Numbered from the stretch's first letter, positions 9,224 through 17,768 are shown. The stretch: DNA of 64,000 bases from Roseibium sp. MMSF_3412 (GCF_030733265.1 NZ_JASHJI010000006.1:62001-126000); one strand, 5' to 3'. Made by a program: numbers and translations. Notes: generated by a model from the letters alone, not told the origin.

Positions 9224-9230
9224 CCGCACC

Positions 9231-10001
9231 GTGATCCAAGACACCTCTTCCGACTTTCACCGCTTCGAAGACGAACTCGTCCGCCACCTCGACTGGTTTG
9301 CCGAGCGTGGCCGAAAGGTCTCGTTCTGGTGGCGCGATGACGACGCAATTGAACCGACCCCTGCCCTCGACAGGATGCTGGCACTTGTCAACGAACACGA
9401 GGTCGACCTTGCACTTGCGGTCATTCCGAAACACGCGACGGAGGCTCTCGCCAGGCGCTTGGCCAACGAACCCCATGCCTTCGTGCTGCAACATGGTTGG
9501 CAGCACAAGAACTTCCAGCTCAAGGAAAAAGGCGAAAAGGCCGCCGAACTGGGATCACGGCGAGACCCCGATGAGCTCGTCAGCCAGTTGCAGGCGGGCA
9601 GGACCCGGCTCGACGCTCTTTTCGGCGGCAGGTTCATTCCCGCGATCGTGCCGCCGTGGAACCGGATCGCACCGGAGATTTCAAGGCGCCTTCCCGGCAT
9701 CGGCCTTCCGGGCCTGTCGACTTTCACCTTTCACAATTTCCCGCGCGATCATCAGGTGCAGTCGCATATCGACATCCTGAAATGGAAAAAACCGGTCCGC
9801 TTCATCGGATGGGAAAGCGCGCGCCTGCGCTTCGATCTGCAGCTAACCCGGCGCCGCAACACCCGCGGCGAACCGGTGGGCCTCCTCAGCCATCACCTCG
9901 CCCATGACGAGGCGAGTTTTGAGTTTCTGGAAAAATTCCTCGCCATCGCCGCCCATCACGAAGGGGCAAACTGGCCGCGTGTGAAGGATCTGTTTGGTTG
10001 A
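9231..10001 (+). CDS. Polysaccharide deacetylase (NodB-like) family protein
   Basis: A 256-aa carbohydrate esterase-like protein. The segment FWWRDDDA supplies the Asp pair of the NodB homology motif 1, and LQHGWQH supplies the metal-binding His-x-x-x-His motif 2 (HGWQH). VPPWNRI resembles the Pro/Trp/Arg motif 3. There is no signal peptide, so it may act on a cytoplasmic lipid-linked intermediate. It starts with GTG, without a clear ribosome site, seven bases after a short ORF. As the last gene of the glycosyltransferase operon it probably removes an acetyl group from an N-acetylated sugar in the product. Confidence 0.75.
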   Translation: MIQDTSSDFHRFEDELVRHLDWFAERGRKVSFWWRDDDAIEPTPALDRMLALVNEHEVDLALAVIPKHATEALARRLANEPHAFVLQHGWQHKNFQLKEKGEKAAELGSRRDPDELVSQLQAGRTRLDALFGGRFIPAIVPPWNRIAPEISRRLPGIGLPGLSTFTFHNFPRDHQVQSHIDILKWKKPVRFIGWESARLRFDLQLTRRRNTRGEPVGLLSHHLAHDEASFEFLEKFLAIAAHHEGANWPRVKDLFG

Positions 10002-10097
10002 GTCAGGAAGAGCGTTGCCAAGGTTTCGGGGCGCCGGTCACAATCGTCATCCAGGACAGGTAGGGATGGTCGGGATACGGATTTGTTTTTATTGTTT

Positions 10098-10226
10098 GTC
10101 GTCCCGATTTGACGCGTGAGCGGCAAGATCGGGATCCAGTACGCCGTGTGGCTGGAGGTTGGAAGAAGGTGGAGAAACAAGGGATTACTGGTTCCCTGCC
10201 TTCCGCTTCGCTCCAGCAGGGACGAC
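10098..10226. repeat. Dispersed intergenic repeat, copy A
   Basis: A 129-bp element bounded by GTCGTCCC and its exact complement GGGACGAC. It has one hairpin near each end. The left one pairs the first bases with CGGGATC; the right one pairs CCCTGC with GCAGGG. It matches copy B at 34531-34659, also 129 bp, across its whole length with scattered substitutions, and the similarity runs on to about 10288. The rest of the 370-bp gap (10002-10371) shows no gene. Confidence 0.8.
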
Positions 10227-10371
10227 AAGTCTGCATACGTAAACGCGCCCTACAGGCTCCATGTTGCGATAAACCAGACGGTAGCGGGACGACCATGGCA
10301 TCCATGCCGGTACTTGTGGAACGGATTTGCGGATTGCAAACATGTGGAGTGAGAAACGGACACAAGAGCCC

Positions 10372-10884
10372 TCACTCCGCCGCCGCCGTCTCCTTCAGGA
10401 CCTTGCCGTATTGTTTTCTGAGCAGCGCCAGTTTCGGGTCGATATACGTCTTGCAGAACGGGCGCTCCGGGCCCTTGGCGTAATAGTTCCGGAAGCGCTC
10501 GTCCGAGGGTTTGAAACCGGCCAGCGTGAGCACGCACGTCACCAGCGGTTCATCGAACTGCGGCTGCAGCGCACGCAGCGTGCGGCCGACCTTCACGCCT
10601 GTACCCGCGTCATAGACATAGATCGCCGAGCGGTATTTGCCGCGCATCTTGTGACGGGACGTACTGGAATGGGTGCGCAAATGAATCTCGACGAGGCTTT
10701 CCAACGGCAGCTCGGAGGGATCAAATGTTGCGATGACGGCCTCCGACCAGGCATCCTCGGGCGGATCGGAACGGATGAACCCCTGCTCCACGCTCGAAAC
10801 GCCGGCGAGTGCCTGAAAGACCGCTTCGGTGCACCAATGACAGCCGCCGCCCAGCCCGATTTTCAATTCCGCCTCCAGTGACAT
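10372..10884 (-). CDS. msrA: Peptide-methionine (S)-S-oxide reductase
   Basis: A 170-aa MsrA-family enzyme that reduces methionine sulfoxide in proteins with a thioredoxin-type reductant. The active-site motif near residue 13 reads GGGCHWC, a variant of the usual GCFWC/GCFWG: the catalytic Cys is present and Phe is replaced by His. GVSSVEQGF and the THSSTSRH region are recognisable but diverged from the canonical YDPT and GNQY segments. A second Cys sits near the C-terminus (PFCKTY). It is monocistronic and convergent with no neighbour of related function. The divergence suggests a MsrA subfamily rather than the main housekeeping enzyme. Confidence 0.75.
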   Translation of the reverse strand: MSLEAELKIGLGGGCHWCTEAVFQALAGVSSVEQGFIRSDPPEDAWSEAVIATFDPSELPLESLVEIHLRTHSSTSRHKMRGKYRSAIYVYDAGTGVKVGRTLRALQPQFDEPLVTCVLTLAGFKPSDERFRNYYAKGPERPFCKTYIDPKLALLRKQYGKVLKETAAAE

Positions 10885-11041
10885 GTCTTGAATTCCCAGT
10901 CTGCCAAAGAAAGTGGTTTGCGAAAAACGCCTTGGCGGAGATTCCCCCAGAGCAGTTTCACCTGAAATTCAGACGCGGCCCCTTGGCGATGCGCCAATCC
11001 CAATTTAGGATCGTGCTGTCCCACCGCCAATGGAGTTCTCC

Positions 11042-11668
11042 ATGCCGCACAATCACGATCATGAGCATTCCGAGTTATCGGATATCGAACTGCGCGTTCG
11101 CGCTCTTGAAACGCTGTTGACCGACAAGGGCTACATCGACCCTCCGGCACTGGACGCCCTGATCGAGACCTACGAAACCAAGGTCGGTCCGAAAAACGGG
11201 GCGAAGGTGGTGGCGAAGGCCTGGGCGGATCCGGACTATCGGACCCGGCTCATGGAGGATGCGACCGCGGCGATCGCCGAACTTGGTTTCGTCGGACGCC
11301 AGGGTGAACACATGGTCGCTGTAGAAAACACAGACAAAGCGCACAACATGGTCGTCTGTACCCTGTGTTCCTGCTACCCCTGGACGGTGCTCGGGCTGCC
11401 GCCAGTCTGGTACAAGTCGGCGCCTTACCGCTCCCGTGCCGTGCGCGACCCGCGCGGCGTTCTGGCTGAATTCGGCGTATCGCTTCCAGAAGACGTGGAA
11501 ATCAAGGTCTGGGATTCGACCGCGGAAGTCCGCTACCTGGTTGTTCCGGAGCGGCCGCAGGGAACGGACGGCTGGTCGGAAGAAAACCTGGCAGACCTCG
11601 TCACCCGCGACAGCATGATTGGAACCGGGCTGGCGCTCGATCCGGCCCAAAAGGAGAGCGCGGCGTGA
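11042..11668 (+). CDS. nthA: Nitrile hydratase subunit alpha, cobalt type
   Basis: A 208-aa alpha subunit that hydrates nitriles to amides together with the beta subunit. The metal-binding claw reads [10 protein letters not shown]; a Thr between the first two Cys is the mark of cobalt-type enzymes (Ser in iron type). The N-terminus is His-rich ([11 protein letters not shown]), common for this subunit. The ATG at 11042 is chosen over 11030 because GGAG stands six bases upstream. Its stop overlaps the GTG start of the beta gene. The operon continues with an accessory gene that in other bacteria helps cobalt insertion. Confidence 0.95.
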   Translation: MPHNHDHEHSELSDIELRVRALETLLTDKGYIDPPALDALIETYETKVGPKNGAKVVAKAWADPDYRTRLMEDATAAIAELGFVGRQGEHMVAVENTDKAHNMVVCTLCSCYPWTVLGLPPVWYKSAPYRSRAVRDPRGVLAEFGVSLPEDVEIKVWDSTAEVRYLVVPERPQGTDGWSEENLADLVTRDSMIGTGLALDPAQKESAA

Positions 11669-12324
11669 ACGGGGCACAGGATCTTGGCGGTCAGATGGGG
11701 TTCGGCCCGCTCGAACTTGAAGACAACGAGCCGAACTTTCACGCCAAATGGGAAGAGCGCGCCTTCGCGCTCACGCTCGCGATGGGAGCGACCGGAACCT
11801 GGAACATCGACAGCTCCCGCTTCGCGCGCGAGTCCCTGCCGCCGCCGGTCTACCTGACATCCAGCTACTACAAGATCTGGACACTCGGACTGGAAAAGCT
11901 TCTTGTCGATAACAGCCTGGTCAGTCCGCAAGAGCTGGACGCGGGAAAACCGCTCGAGCCCAGCCAGCCACTTGCGCGCGTCCTCAGGGCAGAAAATGTT
12001 GCGGCGACGTTGCAGAAAGGCGGTCCGGCCGACCGCCCTGAGACGGAGCCCGCCCGCTTCAAGTTGGGGGACAGGGTACGGACAAGACGCATGAATCCGG
12101 AACATCATACGCGGCTGCCACGCTATGCGCGCGATGTCGTCGGTACGGTGGAAACGGTACACGGCGTCCACGTCTTTCCGGACACCAATGCGCGCGGCCT
12201 GGGTGAACAGCCAACCTGGCTTTATGGCATCGTCTTCAAGGGAACCGACATCTGGGGCGCGGACAGCGATCCCAACCTGACCCTGCGGCTTGATCTCTGG
12301 GAGCCTTATCTTGACCTTGCATGA
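11665..12324 (+). CDS. nthB: Nitrile hydratase subunit beta
   Basis: A 219-aa beta subunit. It opens with [15 protein letters not shown], the conserved N-terminus that wraps around the alpha subunit, and closes with the SH3-like barrel ([23 protein letters not shown], then LYGIVFKG). The GTG start overlaps the alpha stop (GTGA), so the subunits should be made in equal amounts. Length and order of motifs match the family. The gene order alpha-beta-accessory is the usual one for alphaproteobacterial cobalt enzymes. Confidence 0.95.
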   Translation: MNGAQDLGGQMGFGPLELEDNEPNFHAKWEERAFALTLAMGATGTWNIDSSRFARESLPPPVYLTSSYYKIWTLGLEKLLVDNSLVSPQELDAGKPLEPSQPLARVLRAENVAATLQKGGPADRPETEPARFKLGDRVRTRRMNPEHHTRLPRYARDVVGTVETVHGVHVFPDTNARGLGEQPTWLYGIVFKGTDIWGADSDPNLTLRLDLWEPYLDLA

Positions 12325-12664
12325 TGCGCTCAAGTCGACCCCGCGTCTTCCTCTTGACGAAGACGGCGGCCCGGTCTTCGAAGCCCCCTGGCAGGCACGT
12401 GTCTTTGCAATGACCGTACAGGCTCATGAATCGGGCATGTTCGAATGGACGGAGTGGGCTGAAGCCCTCGGCAAGGAACTTGCCAAGGACGGAGACGGGA
12501 GTGTGGAGACGCCCGGCTATTACGATCGCTGGCTCAATGCTTTCGAGACAATCCTGAGATCGAAGGGCGTTGCGGGTGCCGGGCAGTTGCGTGAGCTGCG
12601 GCAGGCCTGGGATGCAGCTGCCAGGGCGACACCCCATGGCGAGCCGATCGAGCTGAAAAGGTGA
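12311..12664 (+). CDS. Nitrile hydratase accessory protein
   Basis: A 117-aa protein of the P14K/NthE-like accessory family, which resembles the N-terminal helical part of the beta subunit and acts as a chaperone for cobalt loading. The segment VFEAPWQARVFAMTVQAHE and the WTEWAEAL stretch match the family. The start is a TTG at 12311, supported by GGGAG seven bases upstream; it lies inside the last codons of the beta gene, so translation is coupled. A TTG at 12290 is less likely. Cobalt loading is inferred from family membership and from the Thr-type claw of the alpha subunit. Confidence 0.85.
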   Translation: MTLHDALKSTPRLPLDEDGGPVFEAPWQARVFAMTVQAHESGMFEWTEWAEALGKELAKDGDGSVETPGYYDRWLNAFETILRSKGVAGAGQLRELRQAWDAAARATPHGEPIELKR

Positions 12665-12674
12665 CCGGAGCGAG

Positions 12675-13127
12675 ATGAAGCTGAAGGTGCCTCCTCCCCT
12701 GGTTCTGCTCGTTGCGGTCGCGATGACATTCGCCGCCGCGTCATGGTTTCCGGGCCTGACCTTCAAGTTTCCAGGACAGTATGTCCTGGCGGCGATCCTG
12801 TTTTTTCTCGGACTGATACCGGACGTGCTCGCGCTCCTGACATTCGTCCGCAAAAAGACGACCGTGAACCCGATGACGCCGGACAAGTCGACAACGCTTG
12901 TGACCGACGGCATTTACCGGATCAGCCGCAATCCGATGTATCTCGGCCTTCTGTTTCTGCTTATCGCCGCCTCGCTCTATTTCAGCAGCTTCCTGTCGAT
13001 CCTGATCATTCCGGCCTTCATCTGGTACCTCACGGAGTTCCAGATCAAGCCGGAAGAAGAAAGCCTGAGACACGTTTTCGGCGAAGACTACGAAACCTAC
13101 CTGAAAAAAGTACGCCGCTGGGTCTGA
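12675..13127 (+). CDS. Isoprenylcysteine carboxyl methyltransferase-like membrane protein
   Basis: A 150-aa integral membrane protein with about four hydrophobic segments (residues about 8-25, 35-58, 95-110, 113-130). The C-terminal half has the ICMT/PEMT signature: the GIYRISRNPMYLG turn that binds S-adenosylmethionine, and EEESLRHVFGEDYETYLKKVRRW. It begins 10 bp after the nitrile hydratase accessory gene with GGAGCGAG before the ATG, so it belongs to that operon. Bacterial members methylate varied small molecules or lipids. Its link to nitrile metabolism is not obvious and may only be positional. Confidence 0.8.
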   Translation: MKLKVPPPLVLLVAVAMTFAAASWFPGLTFKFPGQYVLAAILFFLGLIPDVLALLTFVRKKTTVNPMTPDKSTTLVTDGIYRISRNPMYLGLLFLLIAASLYFSSFLSILIIPAFIWYLTEFQIKPEEESLRHVFGEDYETYLKKVRRWV

Positions 13128-13136
13128 CACCCCCGT

Positions 13137-14027
13137 TCATGTTCCCATGTAGAGCCCGCTGCGTTCCTTGAAGGCATCGGCGGCAAAGCGCAGGAACGAC
13201 CGGATGCGCGCGACGTTCTTCAGGTCGGGATGGGTCAGGACCCAGATATCGAGGTAGCGCGCGGGTTCCATGCCCGGCAGCCTGACAAGATCCGGGTCCG
13301 GATCGCCGAGGAAACACGGTAGCCGGCCAATGCCCATGCCCGCCTTCACCGCAGCAAGTAAAGCGATCATGTCATCGGCGACGAGACTGATGAAGGCGGA
13401 AGGATATCGGGACCTGATTTCCTTTGGAACGCCCTGCCCCCACCATTTGAAGGTGACACACGGCAGGGAGGCCGCTCCGTGCTGCGTTTCCATGACCTGC
13501 CGGTGTTTGCGCGCGAAGGATCGGGACATGTAATAGCAGCGGTTCTGTCCTGTCGCGAGACGGCCGAAAAGCGTCTCACCGGGATTGTCGGTCACCCGTA
13601 CAGCAATGTCCGCTTCGCGCCGGTGCAGGCTAAGCTTTTCGTTCGCCGCGATCATTTGCAGCTCGATCCGCGGATGCCGTTCTGCGAATTGTTGCATGAT
13701 TTCGGCAAGCTGCACCTGAAAGAGTAGCTGCGCCGCGGTTACACGCAGCGGACCCTCGAGTTCAGCGTCTTGCGCGGTGATACGGGTGTCGAGCGCGAGA
13801 ACCTCGGCTTCCATCCGCTTCGCCGCCGCGACCGCCTCTTCACCGGCCGCCGTCGGTACAAAGCCCTCGGGCAAGCGCTCGAACAGCCGTGTCGCCATCC
13901 GGTCCTCAAGGGCAGCCAGGCGCCGCGACACCGTGGAATGGGTGACGCCCAGTCCCTTTGCCGCCTTGGTCACATTGCCCGCATTGGCGATGGCCAGCAC
14001 GAATTTCAGGTCGTCCCAATTGTCCAT
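13137..14027 (-). CDS. LysR-family transcriptional regulator
   Basis: A 296-aa LysR-type regulator. The N-terminal winged helix-turn-helix is clear (WDDLKFVLAIANAGNVTKAAKGLGVTHSTVSRRLAALE), and the remainder is the periplasmic-binding-protein-like effector domain (about 95-290). It belongs to the subgroup with an N-terminal WDDLKFVLAIA motif. It is divergent from the DUF1330 gene at 14173 and the shared 145-bp region holds inverted repeats, so it most likely controls that gene and itself. Effector unknown. Confidence 0.9.
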   Translation of the reverse strand: MDNWDDLKFVLAIANAGNVTKAAKGLGVTHSTVSRRLAALEDRMATRLFERLPEGFVPTAAGEEAVAAAKRMEAEVLALDTRITAQDAELEGPLRVTAAQLLFQVQLAEIMQQFAERHPRIELQMIAANEKLSLHRREADIAVRVTDNPGETLFGRLATGQNRCYYMSRSFARKHRQVMETQHGAASLPCVTFKWWGQGVPKEIRSRYPSAFISLVADDMIALLAAVKAGMGIGRLPCFLGDPDPDLVRLPGMEPARYLDIWVLTHPDLKNVARIRSFLRFAADAFKERSGLYMGT

Positions 14028-14052
14028 GAGGTATCGATCACCTTTAAATCCA

Positions 14053-14109
14053 AATTTTCAAACGCTTTTTTCATACTGGTGCATTTTTGCACAGCCCTGT
14101 TTGAAAATT
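14053..14109. promoter_or_regulatory. Probable LysR operator between lysR and DUF1330 gene
   Basis: Two perfect 11-bp inverted half-sites, AATTTTCAAAC at 14053-14063 and GTTTGAAAATT at 14099-14109, flank a smaller palindrome GTGCA-TTTT-TGCAC at 14080-14093. The small palindrome contains the T-N11-A pattern typical of LysR sites. The block lies in the middle of the divergent region, 26 bp before the regulator start and 64 bp before the DUF1330 start. Binding by the adjacent LysR protein is inference. Confidence 0.45.
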
Positions 14110-14172
14110 GATGAATTTTGCGCAAGGGCAATTCGGTTTAGCGTTCCGCCATCTTGAAACCGGAGACTACAC

Positions 14173-14460
14173 ATGACCGTACAAGCCCTTGCCATGATCA
14201 CGGTGACCGACAAGGAAACCCTCGGTGCCTATCGCGAAAAGGCCGCCGATGCCCTTGCAAAGCATGGCGGCAGCGTTGTTGCCGCAGACCCGGACGTCAC
14301 CGTTCTTGAAGCTGCCGGCGACACACCGAACATCGCAGCACTGCTATCCTTTCCGAGCGTTGAAGCCGCAAAGGCCTGGCGCGAGGACCCGGCCCTTGCC
14401 GATATCCACGCCCTGCGCAACAAGGGCGGCAGGTCAACGATCGTGGTTCTGCCGGGGTGA
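14173..14460 (+). CDS. DUF1330-family small protein
   Basis: A 95-aa protein with a ferredoxin-like alpha/beta dimer fold expected from the family. TDKETLGAYREKAADALAKHGG and FPSVEAAKAWREDPA match the DUF1330 pattern. An SD-like GGAG lies eight bases before the ATG. It is divergent from a LysR gene with an operator-like region between them. DUF1330 proteins belong to the dimeric alpha/beta barrel superfamily and their function is not established. Confidence 0.8.
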   Translation: MTVQALAMITVTDKETLGAYREKAADALAKHGGSVVAADPDVTVLEAAGDTPNIAALLSFPSVEAAKAWREDPALADIHALRNKGGRSTIVVLPG

Positions 14461-14590
14461 CGTGAGTTCGTGGAGCTCATACTGATTTTTTGGATTCCGG
14501 ACCGGCACTCAGCCTGGCCCCACTCGTCCGGAAAGGCCCGGGAATTAGGCATCTTGGAAACATCACACAGGAGTGCGCGTCCCCTCAGGA

Positions 14591-14737
14591 GTCATCCCCG
14601 GCTTGACCGGGGATCCAATCCACTTTGAAAACAAGTGGAGAGCCTGGCGCTGAGAAACGCAGATGGCCTGCCTCGAGCAAGGCACTCTCCGGAAATGAGT
14701 GGATCCCGGATCTGCGCTGCGCTGCGTCCGGGATGAC
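14591..14737. repeat. Dispersed intergenic repeat, copy C (related type)
   Basis: A 147-bp element that starts GTCATCCC and ends GGGATGAC (exact complement). Internal hairpins are CCCCGG-N5-CCGGGG on the left and TCCCGGA paired with TCCGGGA on the right. The end design is the same as in copies A and B, but the middle differs. Such extragenic palindromic elements are common in Hyphomicrobiales. Copy C and the repeat at 14797-14883 fill most of the gene-free stretch 14461-14906. Confidence 0.7.
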
Positions 14738-14796
14738 GAACCATTAGAGCATTTTCCGGTATTTGAGCTGCTCCCTTACTCTGGGGAGAACCGGAT

Positions 14797-14883
14797 GATG
14801 CGTCTCGAGGGATGGCGGCGATGCACGAACCCTTGACCCATCCTTCGAGACTCCACTGCGCTCCGCACCTCAGGATGAGGGGG
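14797..14883. repeat. Second palindromic intergenic repeat
   Basis: An imperfect hairpin pairs CGTCTCGAGGGATGG (14801-14815) with CCATCCTTCGAGACT (14838-14852), 13 of 15 positions. It is followed by CATCCT...AGGATG. Repeats of the CATCCTTCGAGAC...CTCAGGATG type are widespread in rhizobial genomes. It lies just downstream of the methyltransferase gene ending at 14907 and could act as a transcript end, which is inference. Confidence 0.5.
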
Positions 14884-14906
14884 GTCGAGGCGCGGTTTCT
14901 CGGCGG

Positions 14907-15500
14907 CTACACCACCGGCTTTACCAGGCGCATGCGCCAGGTGACGCCTTTCTTGTCGGAGACAAGGCGGTAGTCATCGAGGACCTCCCACTTTGCCGTG
15001 TCGTCGGTCGCCGCCCAGAGGCTGTTGATCAGCCTGTTGGCGCCGGACTCTGGCCGCTTCGGCGAATACATGGAGAGCGCGATGACGCCGTCCTTCTTCA
15101 GGAACGGCACGTAACGGCTGACAACGGCGGCCGGGTCGTCGGCGAAGTGGAGTACTTCGTTGAAGACAATCGCGGAAAAGGATTCGCCCGCCTGCGGTTC
15201 GAAGGAATGCATGTCGCCCGCCCGGAGTGATGCGATCGACGGATCGACATTGGCGATTTCGAGCGAGGCCGGTGACAGATCCATGCCGACATAACGCTTG
15301 ATGCCCATCGGCTGAAGACGTTCGTAGAGAAGCCCCTCGCCGCAGCCGATATCCAGAACCTCGTCCATGGAACCGGTCAGGGACAGCCACATGCCGATGA
15401 TGCCGTAGCGGCCGCTTTCCGGGAGCGAGCGCAGGAAGGCCCAGCGCCCGGCTTCGTATTCCTCATCCCAGCCCTCGGCGGTGGTGGCGTTTTTCGACAT
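14907..15500 (-). CDS. Class I SAM-dependent methyltransferase
   Basis: A 197-aa Rossmann-fold methyltransferase. Motif I reads EVLDIGCGEGLLYERL, followed by VGMDLSPASLEIA, AGDMHSF, and FNEVLHF for the post-motif region. The ATG follows AGGAAG at a good distance. The gene starts 64 bp after an ABC permease gene on the same strand and may be the last gene of that operon. The substrate is unknown; association with a peptide/opine-type importer could point to modification of an imported compound, which is speculation. Confidence 0.8.
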   Translation of the reverse strand: MSKNATTAEGWDEEYEAGRWAFLRSLPESGRYGIIGMWLSLTGSMDEVLDIGCGEGLLYERLQPMGIKRYVGMDLSPASLEIANVDPSIASLRAGDMHSFEPQAGESFSAIVFNEVLHFADDPAAVVSRYVPFLKKDGVIALSMYSPKRPESGANRLINSLWAATDDTAKWEVLDDYRLVSDKKGVTWRMRLVKPVV

Positions 15501-15564
15501 GGTGGCTTCCTGACAGCAAAGGCGGGCCGCAACGGCCCGCCGGAGAGTTTAAAATTTCAAGGCA

Positions 15565-16746
15565 TCACTTATAGGGATCTGCCGCGTCACGCAAACCATC
15601 ACCCAGGAAATTGAACGCAAGAACCACGATAATGATCGGGATGACCGGCGCCATCAGCCAGGGATAGACGGTGACCACGGAGATGTTCTGTGCCTCGTTC
15701 AGGAGAACGCCCCAGGAGACGGCCGGCCGGCGCAAGCCGAGGTTCAGGAAGGAAAGCGCCGTTTCCCCCAGGATCATGGCCGGGATCGACAGGGTCGCGG
15801 AGGCAATGATGTGACTGGTGAAACCGGGCAGCAGGTGCCGCGTGATCACCCGTTTCGGCTTCGCCCCCATGAGCACCGCCGCCTTGGCGTATTCCTCCTC
15901 GCGCAAAGACAGAAGTTTTGAGCGCACGGCGCGTGCAAGACCGGGCCAGTCAAGCAGGCCCAGAATGATGGTCAGCCCGAAATAGATCCAGATCGGGCTC
16001 CAGGTCACCGGGAGTGCCGCTGACAGCGCCATCCAGAGCGGGAGCTCGGGGAGCGAGCGGATGATCTCGATCATGCGCTGGATCATGCTGTCCAGAATGC
16101 CGCCGAAATAGCCCGCGATGCCGCCGAAGAAGAGACCAAGCACAATGGATATCGTGACTCCGACCAGACCGACCGTGAGCGACAGCCGGGCACCATAGAC
16201 GAGACCGGAAAACTGGTCGCGTCCGAGACGGTCCGTGCCGATCAGGAACAGCGTTCCGCCTTCCGCAGCGCAGAACAGATGGAAATCAGCGTCGAAAAGT
16301 CCCCAGAACTCGTAAGACGCCCCACGGCAGAAGAAGCGGATACGCTGCACATCGTCGGTATTCTCGGTGAAGACCCATTGCAGCGTTTCCATGTCGATCT
16401 CGGACGACATGCCGTAGACGAACGGACCAACGAACGAACCCTCGTGGAACAGATGTACCGATTGGGGCGGTGCGAAGAGATGCTGGCTGTCGCGCGAGTT
16501 GGGTCCGTAAGGCGCAATCACTTCGGCGAACGGCACACAGAGGTAAAACAGGATAAGCACGACGCCCGACCAGACGGCGATCTTGTGGCGCTTGAACTTC
16601 CACCACATGATCTGCCACTGGGACGCCTGAAAGAAGCGCTCCTGTTCCGCCGTCATCTCCTCCGTAACGGCCGGATTGAACGGCGTCGGGTCGACATAGT
16701 GCTCGACGTTGCGGGCCGGTGTGCCGTCTTTTGTGTCCATGCTCAC
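15565..16746 (-). CDS. Peptide/opine-type ABC transporter permease (DppC/OppC class)
   Basis: A 393-aa inner-membrane permease. The C-terminal part is the usual DppC domain with the EAA loop (EYAKAAVLMGAKPKRVITRHLLPG). About 100 extra residues lie between the first membrane helix and the LIGTDRLGRDQFSG motif; this insertion (FAPPQSVHLFHEG to CAAEGG) is typical of a subgroup paired with long binding proteins. The GTG start overlaps the stop of the upstream permease gene (GTGA), and GGAGG precedes it. It forms the channel with the DppB-type partner. Confidence 0.88.
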   Translation of the reverse strand: MSMDTKDGTPARNVEHYVDPTPFNPAVTEEMTAEQERFFQASQWQIMWWKFKRHKIAVWSGVVLILFYLCVPFAEVIAPYGPNSRDSQHLFAPPQSVHLFHEGSFVGPFVYGMSSEIDMETLQWVFTENTDDVQRIRFFCRGASYEFWGLFDADFHLFCAAEGGTLFLIGTDRLGRDQFSGLVYGARLSLTVGLVGVTISIVLGLFFGGIAGYFGGILDSMIQRMIEIIRSLPELPLWMALSAALPVTWSPIWIYFGLTIILGLLDWPGLARAVRSKLLSLREEEYAKAAVLMGAKPKRVITRHLLPGFTSHIIASATLSIPAMILGETALSFLNLGLRRPAVSWGVLLNEAQNISVVTVYPWLMAPVIPIIIVVLAFNFLGDGLRDAADPYK

Positions 16747-17768
16747 GATGACGCCCTCCCGCCAAGACGAATGCGCGGATCAAGAACCGCGAGCAGCAGA
16801 TCTGATATCAGCATCCCGATCAGTGTCAGGACCGCCACGAACAGAAGGATAAAGCCCGACAGAAACTGATCCTGCGACTGCAGCGCCGAGAGAAGGATCG
16901 GACCGACGGTGGGCAGGCTCATCACGACGGACACGATGACCGAGCCGGAAACCATCGATGGGATCAGGTTGCCGATGTCGGCGATGAAGGGGTTGATCGC
17001 CATGCGCAGCGGATATTTGATCAGAAGCTGGTTTTCCTTCAGCCCCTTGGCGCGGCCCGTCGTGACATATTGCTTGTGCAGCTCGTCGAGCAGGTTCGCC
17101 CGTAATCGCCGGATCATGGCGGCCGTGCCGGAGGTCCCGATCACGATGGTCGGAACGATCAGGTGGGCGAGCACCGACATGGCCTTGTCGAAGCTCCAGG
17201 GCTGGTCGATGTACTCCGGCGCCATCAGGCCGCCAACTGACAGACCGAACCATTGATTGAAGAGATAGAGCAGGATCAGCGCGAGCAGGAAGTTCGGTGT
17301 TGCCAGTCCGATATATCCCAGGAACGTGAAACCGTAGTCGCCCCAGGAATATTGCCGCGTCGCCGAATAGATGCCGATCGGAAACGAGACCACGTAGACA
17401 AACAGTATGGTCGCAAAATTGAGCACGATCGTCAGCGGAAGCGTCGGCCCGACGACCTGTTCAACCGGTTTGTCGAACTCGAAGGACCAGCCCCAGTTCC
17501 CCTGAATCAGGCCGTCGAAGCCGTGCGGACCGGGCCAGAGGCCGATCCAGATCAGGTAACGCTCGAAAAAGGGCCGGTCGAGCGAGAACTCCTTGCGCAG
17601 GAATTCCAGCTTGGCAACCGAGGACTGCTCGCCGGAGGACTTCAGAGCAGCGATCTGGTTGGAGATATAGTCACCGGCAGGAAGTTCGATGATGAAAAAA
17701 GTCAGAAAACTGATCACCAGCAAGGTGGGGACCATCATGAAAACCCGACGAATAATGTAATAGAGCAC
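16743..17768 (-). CDS. Peptide/opine-type ABC transporter permease (DppB/OppB class)
   Basis: A 341-aa permease with six predicted membrane segments. The N-terminus LYYIIRRVFMMVPTLLVISFLTFFI is the conserved DppB opening, and the EAA loop is KQYVTTGRAKGLKENQLLIKYPLRMAINP. It starts with GTG after GGGGAG and overlaps the following permease gene by four bases. It lies 321 bp downstream of the binding-protein gene, an unusually wide gap in an otherwise compact operon. Confidence 0.9.
   Translation of the reverse strand: MLYYIIRRVFMMVPTLLVISFLTFFIIELPAGDYISNQIAALKSSGEQSSVAKLEFLRKEFSLDRPFFERYLIWIGLWPGPHGFDGLIQGNWGWSFEFDKPVEQVVGPTLPLTIVLNFATILFVYVVSFPIGIYSATRQYSWGDYGFTFLGYIGLATPNFLLALILLYLFNQWFGLSVGGLMAPEYIDQPWSFDKAMSVLAHLIVPTIVIGTSGTAAMIRRLRANLLDELHKQYVTTGRAKGLKENQLLIKYPLRMAINPFIADIGNLIPSMVSGSVIVSVVMSLPTVGPILLSALQSQDQFLSGFILLFVAVLTLIGMLISDLLLAVLDPRIRLGGRASS

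Noticed and set aside
10002..10371. Small open frames in the gap before msrA
   Set aside because: They all run through the dispersed repeat and show no coding character.
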